20,648 bases of DNA from JADFOB01 sp046753625 (GTDB taxonomy: Bacteria > Planctomycetota > Phycisphaerae > UBA1845): assembly GCA_046753625.1 (NCBI GenBank), contig JBHHUB010000056.1:1-20648 (forward strand). The letters are read 5' to 3'. This document shows positions 8,039 through 14,933 of the stretch, one piece after another. The notes under the pieces are model-generated. The model ran no database searches. It saw only the letters and a program-made list of their open reading frames with translations, and had not been told where the DNA came from. A program made the position numbers and the translations under genes. Every line of letters starts with the position of its first letter. Position 1 is the first letter of the stretch.

Positions 8039-8322
8039 TGCGGAGGCTGCTTGGGGGCAAATAGCTCCAGGCCGCCCTTCCGCCCCCCTTTGTACTGCGC
8101 TGAGTTTGGCCCGCCTGGCGCCCGCGTCCAGCCGGAAGGCTATCAATCCGTACCGCGCCCGTCACGAAGCGTCCGGCAGGGTACGGGGTGTGGCCATTTT
8201 GTTGTGGCATCGTAGGTCGCGCATACGAATGGGGTGGTTTCCTGCCACCGCAACCGAGCAAGAGGGGCGGTAGAAGCAGCCCTGCCCGTGGCATACCACA
8301 ATGCGTGCATGACCGGGTTCGC

Positions 8323-8380
8323 GGCGGTGGATGCAGACCGACGGTGGTGAATGCAGGCCGACGGTGGTGAATGCAGGCCG
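8323..8380. repeat. 20-bp tandem repeat, about three copies
   Basis: ACGGTGGTGAATGCAGGCCG occurs identically at 8341-8360 and 8361-8380, preceded by a diverged 18-bp copy. The last copy runs into a hairpin (GCAGGCC-GAA-GGCCTGC, 8373-8389). There are no spacers, so it is not CRISPR. Confidence 0.75.
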
Positions 8381-8570
8381 AAGGCCTGCGCTATCGTAGC
8401 CGGGGGCAAGCGTAGCGCCGCCCCCGGGTAGCGCTGCCGTGAAGCCGCCCGACCCCGTAGGGGTCGTCTTTTCCGTGATGTATACGCGGCTTGGTGCTTA
8501 GCCGACCCTTACAGGGTCGTAGCGCGTACGGTGTCGGTGACCGTGGGTCCGCTCGGAAGCGGACCCACGG
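8373..8570. repeat. Cluster of five short perfect hairpins
   Basis: Arms and loops: GCAGGCC/GGCCTGC (8373-8389, loop GAA); CCGGGGGC/GCCCCCGG (8400-8427, 12-nt loop); GACCCC/GGGGTC (8451-8465, loop GTA); CGACCCT/AGGGTCG (8503-8519, loop TAC); CCGTGGGTCCGCT/AGCGGACCCACGG (8541-8570, loop CGGA). The third and fourth share a GACCCT-like stem. They resemble REP-type palindromes rather than terminators of one gene. Confidence 0.65.
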
Positions 8571-8574
8571 CTAC

Positions 8575-8636
8575 TATGGTGCAGCCTTTCAGGCTGTCAG
8601 GCTGCTATAGTGCAACCTTTCAGGCTGTCAGGCTGC
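8575..8636. repeat. Two direct 31-bp repeats
   Basis: Copies at 8575-8605 and 8606-8636 differ at two positions. Each contains CCTTTCAGGCTGTCAGGCTG. The first copy can form AGCCT-TTC-AGGCT; in the second one arm has changed (AACCT). Confidence 0.75.
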
Positions 8637-8897
8637 GGGAAAGGGCGAACGGCGCGCCATCCACCTGACGTGTCATGCGCCTTGCCACAATCGCTGGCCA
8701 CACCCTGATTCAGTCCCGTTGGGCCATTTCCTTGACGTACAAGCGGTTTTGTCGTCAAATACTCGGGCTTTCCCTCGTCAACTCGGGTTGCGGACCTGAG
8801 TCGCGAGAAGAAACCCCCATCCGGTTGGACGCTGGGAGCGTTTTCCGGCATAGGTATGGGGTCTGGGCGATGGTCTACAGGCGGAGGCGGCGGGCGA

Positions 8898-10163
8898 ATG
8901 CGAAGTAGAACAAGCACGGTGCTGATTCTTGTGGCGGTCATGGCGCCACCTTCGACCTCCGGTGCGCCGCCCATAGGCGATGCGCGCCTGGCTGCGGCGG
9001 GGCTCACGAAGTTCTGGACCGCGACCGTTCCGCTCGTACCACAGGATCGAGTGGATGCCGTGTATCGCGTGGATGACACCGTCTATGTGATCAGCCGGAA
9101 CGGCTCCATTTACTCGTTGCAGGCGGACGTGGGTCTGATCCGCTGGGCGGAAAAGCTTGCCGCCCCGGACAGCCTTATTCGCAAGCCCATCCATTTCTGG
9201 ACGAGTCGGGGCGATGGGCCGGTCGGCATTCTGGCCGGAGAAGGTTTTTTTGTGCTGGATCGCTATTCGGGCGACCGGCTCTTTCACGCCGTCGACGAGC
9301 TCAATCTTGGGGGCCGGCTCGCCGCCGCAGGGCGATCGGTTTTCGCGGGTGGGTTGGATGGGCGTGTTCGATCGCTCAAGCTGCTGGGAAACGGTGGCCA
9401 AGAGGTGCTCGAACGCTGGCAGATCGCCGTGGGTTCTCCGGTAACGGCCGCGCCGCTCCTATTCGGTCAGCAAGACATTTTGTTTGCAGCCCAATCGGGC
9501 TTGGTGATCGCTTGTTCGGCGATCGACAAGTCGTTCCGCTGGCGATTTCGTGCTGGCGGCGGCGTTTTCGGTGACCCCGCCGTCAATGGCAGCGGCGTGT
9601 ACGTGGCCGGGATGGGCGGATCGCTCTACAAGCTGGATGGTCGCAGTGGGCAGTTAGTCTGGCGCGTTCGGTTTCCCGGCCCGCTGGCGGAGGGGCCGGT
9701 GGCGACGAGCTCGCGCATCTATCAGCATTGTGATCTCAACGGCCTGTTTTGCGTCGATGCGGCTTCCGGTCAAAAGCTTTGGAACCTCAAGAGCGGCAAG
9801 GCGTTTCTGGCCGAGCTTCCCGGTCGGGTGGCCGCGCAGATGTCTGATGGCCGCTTGGTACTCGTGGATAATCAGTCCGGAACGATTTTGGCCGAGTTTG
9901 ATGCCGGTGAGGCGGTTACCGCGGCGGAGAATCGGTACGACGATGCGATCTATCTCGCCTATGCGGACGGGCGGGTCGTTTCCCTCAGGCCGTCTGGTTC
10001 GGGCTACCTGACCGGTGCGAAGGCGGAGGCCGCTCGTGACAGGTTGAGATTGCCTCCGACGGCGGCGAATCGGGGCGAATCTTCGGCGTCGCCTTCCGCA
10101 TCCCCGCCGCGTGCCGACGATTCGGATGTGGATATCCTGCGCAGTCGGCGTGACAAGAACTAG
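8898..10163 (+). CDS. Secreted PQQ-like beta-propeller protein (BamB/quinoprotein-like fold)
   Basis: 421 aa from the ATG at 8898, which has GGAGG 10 nt upstream and yields a signal peptide (MRSRTSTVLILVAVMAPPS). A longer frame begins at 8856 but would bury the signal peptide. The body (about residues 25-375) has repeated propeller blades: LYKLDGRSGQLVWRVRF, FCVDAASGQKLWNL, LVLVDNQSGTILAEF, each with the D-x-x-SG-x-x-x-W-like signature of the PQQ repeat family. The last about 50 residues are low-complexity Ser/Pro/Arg. No dehydrogenase active-site motif is recognised, so it is more likely a binding or assembly protein in the periplasm than an enzyme. Substrate or partner unknown. It precedes purH by 173 bp with hairpins and heptamers between, so a shared operon is doubtful. 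Confidence 0.85.
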   Translation: MRSRTSTVLILVAVMAPPSTSGAPPIGDARLAAAGLTKFWTATVPLVPQDRVDAVYRVDDTVYVISRNGSIYSLQADVGLIRWAEKLAAPDSLIRKPIHFWTSRGDGPVGILAGEGFFVLDRYSGDRLFHAVDELNLGGRLAAAGRSVFAGGLDGRVRSLKLLGNGGQEVLERWQIAVGSPVTAAPLLFGQQDILFAAQSGLVIACSAIDKSFRWRFRAGGGVFGDPAVNGSGVYVAGMGGSLYKLDGRSGQLVWRVRFPGPLAEGPVATSSRIYQHCDLNGLFCVDAASGQKLWNLKSGKAFLAELPGRVAAQMSDGRLVLVDNQSGTILAEFDAGEAVTAAENRYDDAIYLAYADGRVVSLRPSGSGYLTGAKAEAARDRLRLPPTAANRGESSASPSASPPRADDSDVDILRSRRDKN

Positions 10164-10336
10164 ACGGGGTTAGCGGTCAGCGTTCAGCCGGACTTGGGGC
10201 GGCCGTGTTCATCGGTAATCACGCCATGGATACAACGAGGCGCTCCGGGCCTTACGGCCTCGAAACTCAGCACGACGACAATAGTACGGCTTACTGACGG
10301 CTGACAGCTTTCCCTTCCTCATTACCGAGCAAAACG
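10164..10336. repeat. purH upstream gap with inverted heptamer repeats
   Basis: Three heptads of consensus CAGCNGT occur at 10171-10190 (TAGCGGT CAGCGTT CAGCCG), and the same unit in reverse orientation at 10293-10308 (ACTGACG GCTGACA GCT). Similar heptads recur at 17011-17033. The two sets flank the gap as an interrupted inverted repeat. No convincing purH promoter or purine riboswitch was seen. Confidence 0.45.
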
Positions 10337-11974
10337 ATGGCCTCCCTGAACATCCAACGAGCACTCATCAGCGTTTACGACAAGCGGGGCATCGTTCAAT
10401 TCGCTCGCGCATTGTCCAGCGAATTCGGCGTCGAGATCATTTCCACCGGCGGCACGGCCCGGCTGCTGAAGGAAAACAAGGTTCCGGTGACGCTGGTCGA
10501 GGAGGTCACGGGCTTTCCGGAGATGATGGATGGGCGCGTCAAAACGCTTCATCCCAAGATTCACGCCGCCATCCTGGCCGATCGCGACAATCCCGAGCAC
10601 ATGCGTCAGTTGGAGCAGCAGGGGATCAAGCCCATCGACATGGTCGTGGTGAATCTCTATCCGTTTGCGGAAACGACCAGGGACCCCGATTGTGCGTTCG
10701 AGAAGGCCATTGAAATGATCGACATCGGCGGGCCATGCCTGATCCGGGCCGCGGCCAAGAATCACAAACATGTGTTGGTGGTGCCCGATGTGTCCTTCTA
10801 TGACGACGTCCTCGATGTGCTTGGTCATCCTTCAGGCGCCGAGCAGTTGGCCGCCTGTCACGCCATGTCCGCCTGCGCGGCGTTTGGATTGACGGAGGCG
10901 TACGACGAAACCGTGGCCGATTGGCTGGCGGAACAGGTCGGTCCCCATGAATTCGCGGACGTTGCGCTTCGCTACGGCGAGAATCCGCATCAAAACGCCT
11001 TTTTCACCACCGTGCCCGCGGACGATTGCGGCGAAGCGAGTCTCGGCAAGGCTGCGGTCGTTGGTGAATCCGAAGTCGGACTATCGTACAACAACTACAC
11101 GGACGCCGCGGCCGCGTTGGAAGTCTGCAAGGAATTGACCAGGGCCAACCGGGCCGAAGGCCGCGCCGTCTGCACCTTCATCAAGCATACCAACGCCTGC
11201 GGGGTCGGTGTGGCGGATGATCCCGCGGAGGCCTACCGTCGGGCCTACCTTGGCGATCCCAACGCGGCCATGGGGGGCATTCTTGCCTGCTCGTTCGAAG
11301 TTACCAACGACTTCGCCGACCTTGTCATGCACACTTATGATCGGCTCGGCAAGCAGGCCGGCGCGGGTGGGTTTTTCGCCGAGGTGTGGATGGCTCCCGC
11401 GTTCGCTGAGGGGGCCGTGGAGGTCATCAGTTCGGCAAAACCGTGGGGCCGGCGCGTCCGCTTGCTCGAATTAGGTGACATGTTGGCGGCACCAGATGAT
11501 CACGATCGAGAAGACAAGACCATTGTCGGCGGCATACTTTCGCAGTCTCGCGACTTGCTTGGCCTCAACGAGGATCAATGGGAGGTGGTAACGCGGCGCG
11601 CGCCTACCGATGCCGAATGGGCTGATTTGCGGTTGGCGTGGCTGGTTTGCAAGCACACGAAGAGCAACGCGATCACGATTTGCCGGGACAACATGCTCAT
11701 CGGCAACGGTGCCGGGCAGATGTCCCGCGTGATGAGTTGTCGGATTGCGACCTGGCTGGCCAAGGAAAACGGGCACGGAGATCGATTAGCCGGCGCGGTA
11801 GCGGCTTCGGACGCGTTCTTCCCCTTTTCCGATGGACCGGAAATCCTCACCAACGCCGGCGTGCGGGCCATCATCCAACCCGGCGGCTCCAAACGCGACG
11901 ACGATTCCATCTCGACTTGCAACGAGCGCGATGTCGCCATGATCTTCACGGGTACGCGGCACTTCAAGCATTAG
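10337..11974 (+). CDS. purH: Bifunctional AICAR formyltransferase / IMP cyclohydrolase
   Basis: 545 aa, near the usual length (about 510-530). It catalyses the last two steps of IMP synthesis: 10-formyl-THF-dependent formylation of AICAR to FAICAR, then ring closure to IMP, in the cytoplasm. N-terminal MGS-like cyclohydrolase domain (about 1-200): ALISVYDKRG, ISTGGTA, DGRVKTLHPKIHAAIL. C-terminal formyltransferase domain: RYGENPHQNA, the catalytic KH pair in FIKHTNACG, KHTKSNAI, DAFFPFSDG, and GGSKRDDDS near the end. All hallmark motifs are intact. It is not flanked by other purine genes. A double-hairpin element begins 41 nt after the stop. Confidence 0.97.
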   Translation: MASLNIQRALISVYDKRGIVQFARALSSEFGVEIISTGGTARLLKENKVPVTLVEEVTGFPEMMDGRVKTLHPKIHAAILADRDNPEHMRQLEQQGIKPIDMVVVNLYPFAETTRDPDCAFEKAIEMIDIGGPCLIRAAAKNHKHVLVVPDVSFYDDVLDVLGHPSGAEQLAACHAMSACAAFGLTEAYDETVADWLAEQVGPHEFADVALRYGENPHQNAFFTTVPADDCGEASLGKAAVVGESEVGLSYNNYTDAAAALEVCKELTRANRAEGRAVCTFIKHTNACGVGVADDPAEAYRRAYLGDPNAAMGGILACSFEVTNDFADLVMHTYDRLGKQAGAGGFFAEVWMAPAFAEGAVEVISSAKPWGRRVRLLELGDMLAAPDDHDREDKTIVGGILSQSRDLLGLNEDQWEVVTRRAPTDAEWADLRLAWLVCKHTKSNAITICRDNMLIGNGAGQMSRVMSCRIATWLAKENGHGDRLAGAVAASDAFFPFSDGPEILTNAGVRAIIQPGGSKRDDDSISTCNERDVAMIFTGTRHFKH

Positions 11975-12015
11975 ACCTGTCCTATGCTTGTTCTGTGGAG
12001 TTGGCTCAATCATGA

Positions 12016-12072
12016 GTAGCCCAGCCGCCCTCGGCTGGGTTCTTGCTGGACACGGCGGAGGGCCGCTGTGCC
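12016..12072 (+). repeat. Dispersed double-hairpin element, copy A (downstream of purH)
   Basis: First hairpin: CCCAGCCG (12020-12027), loop CCCT, CGGCTGGG (12032-12039), then TTCTT. Second hairpin: CACGGCGG (12051-12058) with CCGCTGTG (12063-12070), one G-T pair. Nearly the same sequence occurs in inverse orientation at 14841-14896. It may act as the purH terminator, and also lies just past the 3' end of the convergent glycosyltransferase gene. Confidence 0.7.
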
Positions 12073-12084
12073 CCGCGCCGCACC

Positions 12085-13839
12085 TCAAAGCACGTCTTCG
12101 ATCAACACCAGCGTCGGCCGTCCCATGGAATCGCGGATTTCGTGGACGATCTTCCGTGTGTCGGTGACCTCGCCGGGCCGCAGGATGAACAACACGCGAT
12201 CCGGTCGGCTGTTGGATTGCAACGCCTCGATGGCCGGGGCGAAGAACACCGGATGGTACATCGTGTAGAACTTCCCGAATCGCGTGTAGAGATCCCACTC
12301 GCCGGGATTGTGTACGCTTCGCGGCTCGCGGAACCACCGCGCGGGGTCGTAATCCGTGGCCACCAGCATCACGATGTAGGGCATGTTCATGCCCTTGTTC
12401 GTGCAAAAGATCGCTTCATATTGATCCCACCGCGGCTTGAGCCACGCGCCCGCCTCGACGAGATCGGCGTGGAATTCCCGGCGTACCTCCGGCAAGTGCC
12501 GGGCCTTGGTCATGTAGTACGCGGCATGGGCGGCCGTAGATGCGCCCATGGTCAGCAAAAGCAGGCCGAATGCAAGGCGAGCGACGCCCGCGTTTTTCGT
12601 ACGTACCCACGCTATCGCGGATTGCGCCCCGATCGCGCAGACCAAGACCAGCCCGATCAACCCCGTGGCGCTGCGAAACGCATGAGGTCCTGGTGCGCTG
12701 AAGAGCAAGTCGCTGATCGGATAGAGTAAGACGAGCATCAACGCCGCGCGGTGGCTGGGCGATGCCACGCAACGCGACGCGCATCGGATGAATCCCAACG
12801 CCAGCAGCGGCAATGCATACCAGTGGAACGGGCCGATGCCCGGGACGCCCCGTCCGACATTCGCATCGCCGTGCAGGAAGAGGAAATCCGGGCTGAAGTG
12901 GGCGGCGTAGCGCGATAGAATCGCCCAAGCCGCGGCCCGCAGAGACGGGGCATCGTTCGTGATCCAGATCGACGCCGATCGCTTGGCGATGGCTGGATCA
13001 ATCAGGTGCTTGATGGCCAGCGGTCCGAACAGTGCCATGAATGCGACAACGAAGACCGCACACGCCCGGCGCCGCGCGCTATCCTGGAACAGGTCGCGCC
13101 AGGCCCTCCGGTTGGCGACGAGCAAAACGATCAACATCACCGGGATGAAGATGCGAATCGACGGATAGCCGTAGCAGGCAACCGCGCAAAGGAGGCCAGA
13201 CAGCCCGCACCGAATGGCGCGCGCGAGACCGTCGCCCGGGCCCGCGATCGGAAGCGACGCCCACAGCATGGAGCCCAAGGCGGCGGCCGTCAGCAGCGGG
13301 GCCACGCAGGCGTCGTGCCCGATGCGCGAGAGGGTGATCGCCCAGGGGTTCAGCGCCAAGAGCAAGGCCGCCATCAGCCCGATCCACCGGCCGAACAGTG
13401 CCGACGCGACCCAGTAGAGCGCAAGCACCGCCCCGATGCCGGCCGTCGCAACGGGAAGCCGGGCGGTCCAAACGCCAAGTCCGCCGACGGCCTGGAAGGG
13501 CATGGTCAGGTAGTAGTAGAGCGTACTGCGGTTGGCGCCCAAGCCGCGGCTGTAGAACATCGGCCACGAAACGCCGACCTGATCCATGCCCGTCCTAAGA
13601 AGGCAGTACGCGTTCCACGTACTGGCGGCTTCGTCCGGATGAAGCCCGGGCGGGGCGTCGGCCAGCCAAGGCAGCCGGAGCAACCCCGCCAGAAGCAGAA
13701 TCATGGTCAGGGCAAACGCGGGTTGTCGATTCTTGTTATGACTCACGGCCGGAGCGACGCAAGCGGTTTCGCCGGGCGAGCGGGAAGCTGCCGCGCCGGC
13801 ATGCGTTGCGTCATGATCTCCCGGCAAGGATGTTCTCAC
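12085..13839 (-). CDS. GT39 / ArnT-like integral membrane glycosyltransferase
   Basis: 584 aa with about 11 membrane segments. The first luminal loop carries HPDEA (about 67-71), whose acidic pair matches the metal/catalytic site of GT-C enzymes that use polyprenyl-phosphate sugars. A second family-like motif is SRIGHDACVAPLL (about 171-183). The C-terminal 130 residues form a soluble, periplasmic-type domain. It probably transfers a sugar from a lipid-linked donor to lipid or protein at the outer face of the inner membrane; donor and acceptor cannot be read. The frame opens with GTG at 13839 without a clear RBS. The first about 40 residues are hydrophilic and may not be translated; a later GTG (VSHNKNRQ, about residue 32) is possible. 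The stop lies 13 nt from repeat copy A. Confidence 0.85.
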   Translation of the reverse strand: MRTSLPGDHDATHAGAAASRSPGETACVAPAVSHNKNRQPAFALTMILLLAGLLRLPWLADAPPGLHPDEAASTWNAYCLLRTGMDQVGVSWPMFYSRGLGANRSTLYYYLTMPFQAVGGLGVWTARLPVATAGIGAVLALYWVASALFGRWIGLMAALLLALNPWAITLSRIGHDACVAPLLTAAALGSMLWASLPIAGPGDGLARAIRCGLSGLLCAVACYGYPSIRIFIPVMLIVLLVANRRAWRDLFQDSARRRACAVFVVAFMALFGPLAIKHLIDPAIAKRSASIWITNDAPSLRAAAWAILSRYAAHFSPDFLFLHGDANVGRGVPGIGPFHWYALPLLALGFIRCASRCVASPSHRAALMLVLLYPISDLLFSAPGPHAFRSATGLIGLVLVCAIGAQSAIAWVRTKNAGVARLAFGLLLLTMGASTAAHAAYYMTKARHLPEVRREFHADLVEAGAWLKPRWDQYEAIFCTNKGMNMPYIVMLVATDYDPARWFREPRSVHNPGEWDLYTRFGKFYTMYHPVFFAPAIEALQSNSRPDRVLFILRPGEVTDTRKIVHEIRDSMGRPTLVLIEDVL

Positions 13840-14040
13840 ATACGCTCATGGCTACCCCAGACCCTTACCAGCCCGGCTCATCGCAGCTCGAGTTCGCGGC
13901 GACATCCGTGGCCGCCTTCCCGGCCCGGTCCCGCGTGGTCGTGACATCTTCGGGGATGTTTGGGGATATGCAAGCCACGCCACGATGGTTGGTCGGCGCG
14001 GGGGTGCTGCACGTCCGGGGGCGGATGGGGTACCGATTCA

Positions 14041-14063
14041 GAGCCGCGGGCGCAAGCCCGCGG
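14041..14063 (+). repeat. GAGCCGCGGGC hairpin, copy 1
   Basis: CCGCGGGC (14044-14051), loop GCAA, GCCCGCGG (14056-14063), preceded by GAG. The 11-nt left part GAGCCGCGGGC recurs at 14726-14736 with a different loop. Confidence 0.6.
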
Positions 14064-14181
14064 ACCCTGAGATGGCCGATCTTGCGATTGGGGCAGCATA
14101 CTTTCAAGCGTTCCCTGTCGATCGGGAGATCGGCGATCCGAGGACCAACCGCGGTGGGATGTTACGGGCTGGCGCCGGGTA

Positions 14182-14239
14182 CCGAGATGTCACCAGGTTT
14201 GCTCCAGATGCCGGGATGTCACCAGGCTTGCGCCAAGTG
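14182..14239. repeat. 29-bp degenerate tandem repeat containing GATGTCACCAGG
   Basis: Copies at 14182-14210 and 14211-14239 agree at 24 of 29 positions. Both hold GATGTCACCAGG. Short repeated motifs of this kind are found in the ends of some insertion sequences, but no transposase gene is nearby. Confidence 0.5.
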
Positions 14240-14355
14240 CTCTGAAGGGTGGCCGCAGCCGGTTCTGCAACGCAACCATGGGCGCAAACGATCCCCCATG
14301 GAACCCGGCACCGGCGTTGCAGGCCTGGATGTCGCGCTGATCTGACGAGAACGGG

Positions 14356-14544
14356 TCAGATTTCGCCGTTGGTGGCGAACAGATCCTGCTGGAGGATGAA
14401 GTCGCCCACGTCCTCTCCCAGACCTTGCAACAGGCCGCGCTGGAAGTTCAGCGCCGCCTTGTCGCATCGAAGGAGAAACGCAGGAAGCATACTCCCCATC
14501 GTGAGGACCAGCAGCCATTTCCGGATGCGAGGGTGACGTTTCAT
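14356..14544 (-). CDS. Small exported peptide, function unknown (62 aa)
   Basis: ATG at 14544 with TGGGAG 8 nt upstream and a TATAAT box 46 nt upstream, so expression signals are good. The peptide has a basic N-terminus (MKRHPRIRKW) and a hydrophobic core (LLVLTMGSMLPAFLL), followed by RCDKAALNFQ and an acidic/polar tail ending in LFATNGEI. This looks like a signal peptide with a mature part of about 35 residues. Residue -1 to the Cys is Arg, so it does not fit a standard lipobox. Short proteins of this build occur as orphans in planctomycete genomes, as far as I recall; I cannot name the family. A longer frame extends to 14748 but its upstream part crosses the promoter and a repeat. Neighbours (glycosyltransferase, kdsA) give no functional hint. 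Confidence 0.6.
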   Translation of the reverse strand: MKRHPRIRKWLLVLTMGSMLPAFLLRCDKAALNFQRGLLQGLGEDVGDFILQQDLFATNGEI

Positions 14545-14589
14545 GACGTTGGCTCCCAAGACGAAACCCCGCCGTAACAACTCGGCTGA

Positions 14590-14595
14590 ATTATA
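14590..14595 (-). promoter_or_regulatory. -10 box of the small-peptide gene
   Basis: Perfect TATAAT on the minus strand (in GTGTATAAT). It would start transcription near 14583 and give a 5' leader of about 39 nt ending in the RBS at 14552-14557. No clear -35 hexamer is seen at 16-18 nt. Confidence 0.5.
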
Positions 14596-14725
14596 CACCA
14601 CGGAATCGGCTGAGGATGGACCATTTCGAAAAACGTAAGCATGCGCACAAAGACGGGCGCTGCCTGGTGTAGTCTCACCTGTTTCTGTACTGGCACCGGA
14701 AATCCTTCGATCCAACAGTTGTCCT

Positions 14726-14746
14726 GAGCCGCGGGCTTCAGCCCGC
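14726..14746 (+). repeat. GAGCCGCGGGC hairpin, copy 2
   Basis: GCGGGC (14731-14736), loop TTCA, GCCCGC (14741-14746), preceded by GAGCC as in the copy at 14041. Stem and left flank are kept while the loop differs. Confidence 0.6.
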
Positions 14747-14840
14747 ACGCCCGTGGCGGGTGGCCCAACAACCGGTACACGAAAGATGGGACCGCTCTCG
14801 TCGGGCCTTGTCCGTGGTCATTTGATCGGCGCACCGATGT

Positions 14841-14896
14841 GGCACAGCCGCCCTCCCCCGTGTCCGGCACCGCCCAGCCGAGGGCGGCTGGGCTAC
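14841..14896 (-). repeat. Dispersed double-hairpin element, copy B (downstream of kdsA)
   Basis: Read on the minus strand it starts GTAGCCCAGCCGCCC at 14896, 37 nt after the kdsA stop. Compared with copy A, the first 24 nt are identical, the 7-8 nt linker differs, and the following 25 nt differ at two positions. Both hairpins can form, so structure is retained. It is a candidate kdsA terminator or REP-like element. Confidence 0.7.
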
Positions 14897-14933
14897 AGAC
14901 GATCCAACCTCTCAAGACAAGCTTCATGCAGCA

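Larger units (their letters stand above)
7661..8897. other. 1.2-kb non-coding region rich in hairpins
   Basis: No frame here looks like a protein: candidates are low-complexity, without domains or start signals. In order it contains inverted repeats with CCACGA half-sites (7743-7834) and GCGCGAGAG / CTCTCGCGC (7838-7846 / 7898-7906, followed by TTTT); a G-rich stretch (about 7970-8060); a 20-bp tandem repeat (8323-8380); a run of hairpins (8373-8570); and two 31-bp direct repeats (8575-8636). The last 260 bp before 8898 carry no feature I recognise and should hold the promoter of the propeller gene. Confidence 0.6.
13840..14355. other. Non-coding gap with a hairpin and a degenerate tandem repeat
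   Basis: About 515 bp. Open frames on both strands are low-complexity and motif-free. Contents: a CG-rich hairpin (14041-14063), a 29-bp tandem repeat (14182-14239) and an inverted repeat ATCTGAC/GTCAGAT (14340-14346 / 14355-14361) that overlaps the stop of the small minus-strand gene. The DNA just above 13850 should include the glycosyltransferase promoter. Confidence 0.5.
14545..14933. other. Gap between small peptide gene and kdsA
   Basis: About 390 bp with no supported gene besides the leader of the small peptide. It contains that gene's RBS and -10 box, the second GAGCCGCGGGC hairpin (14726-14746) and copy B of the dispersed element (14841-14896). Confidence 0.55.

Noticed and set aside
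7731..8294. Open frames on both strands between the sigma and propeller genes
   Set aside because: Low-complexity translations driven by G-runs and inverted repeats, without start signals or domains.
8323..8636. CRISPR array
   Set aside because: The repeats are directly adjacent with no unique spacers, and no cas gene is present.
13006..13944. 312-codon plus-strand frame
   Set aside because: Antisense to the membrane glycosyltransferase gene; its composition (Arg, Gln, Pro, Gly) is that of a shadow of hydrophobic codons.
13806..14345. 179-codon plus-strand frame
   Set aside because: Crosses a hairpin repeat and the 29-bp tandem repeat, lacks an RBS and any motif, and overlaps the start of the glycosyltransferase gene.
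14545..14748. Longer version of the small-peptide gene starting at 14748
   Set aside because: The extension runs over the TATAAT box and the GAGCCGCGGGC hairpin, and it would place the signal-peptide-like segment in the middle of the protein.
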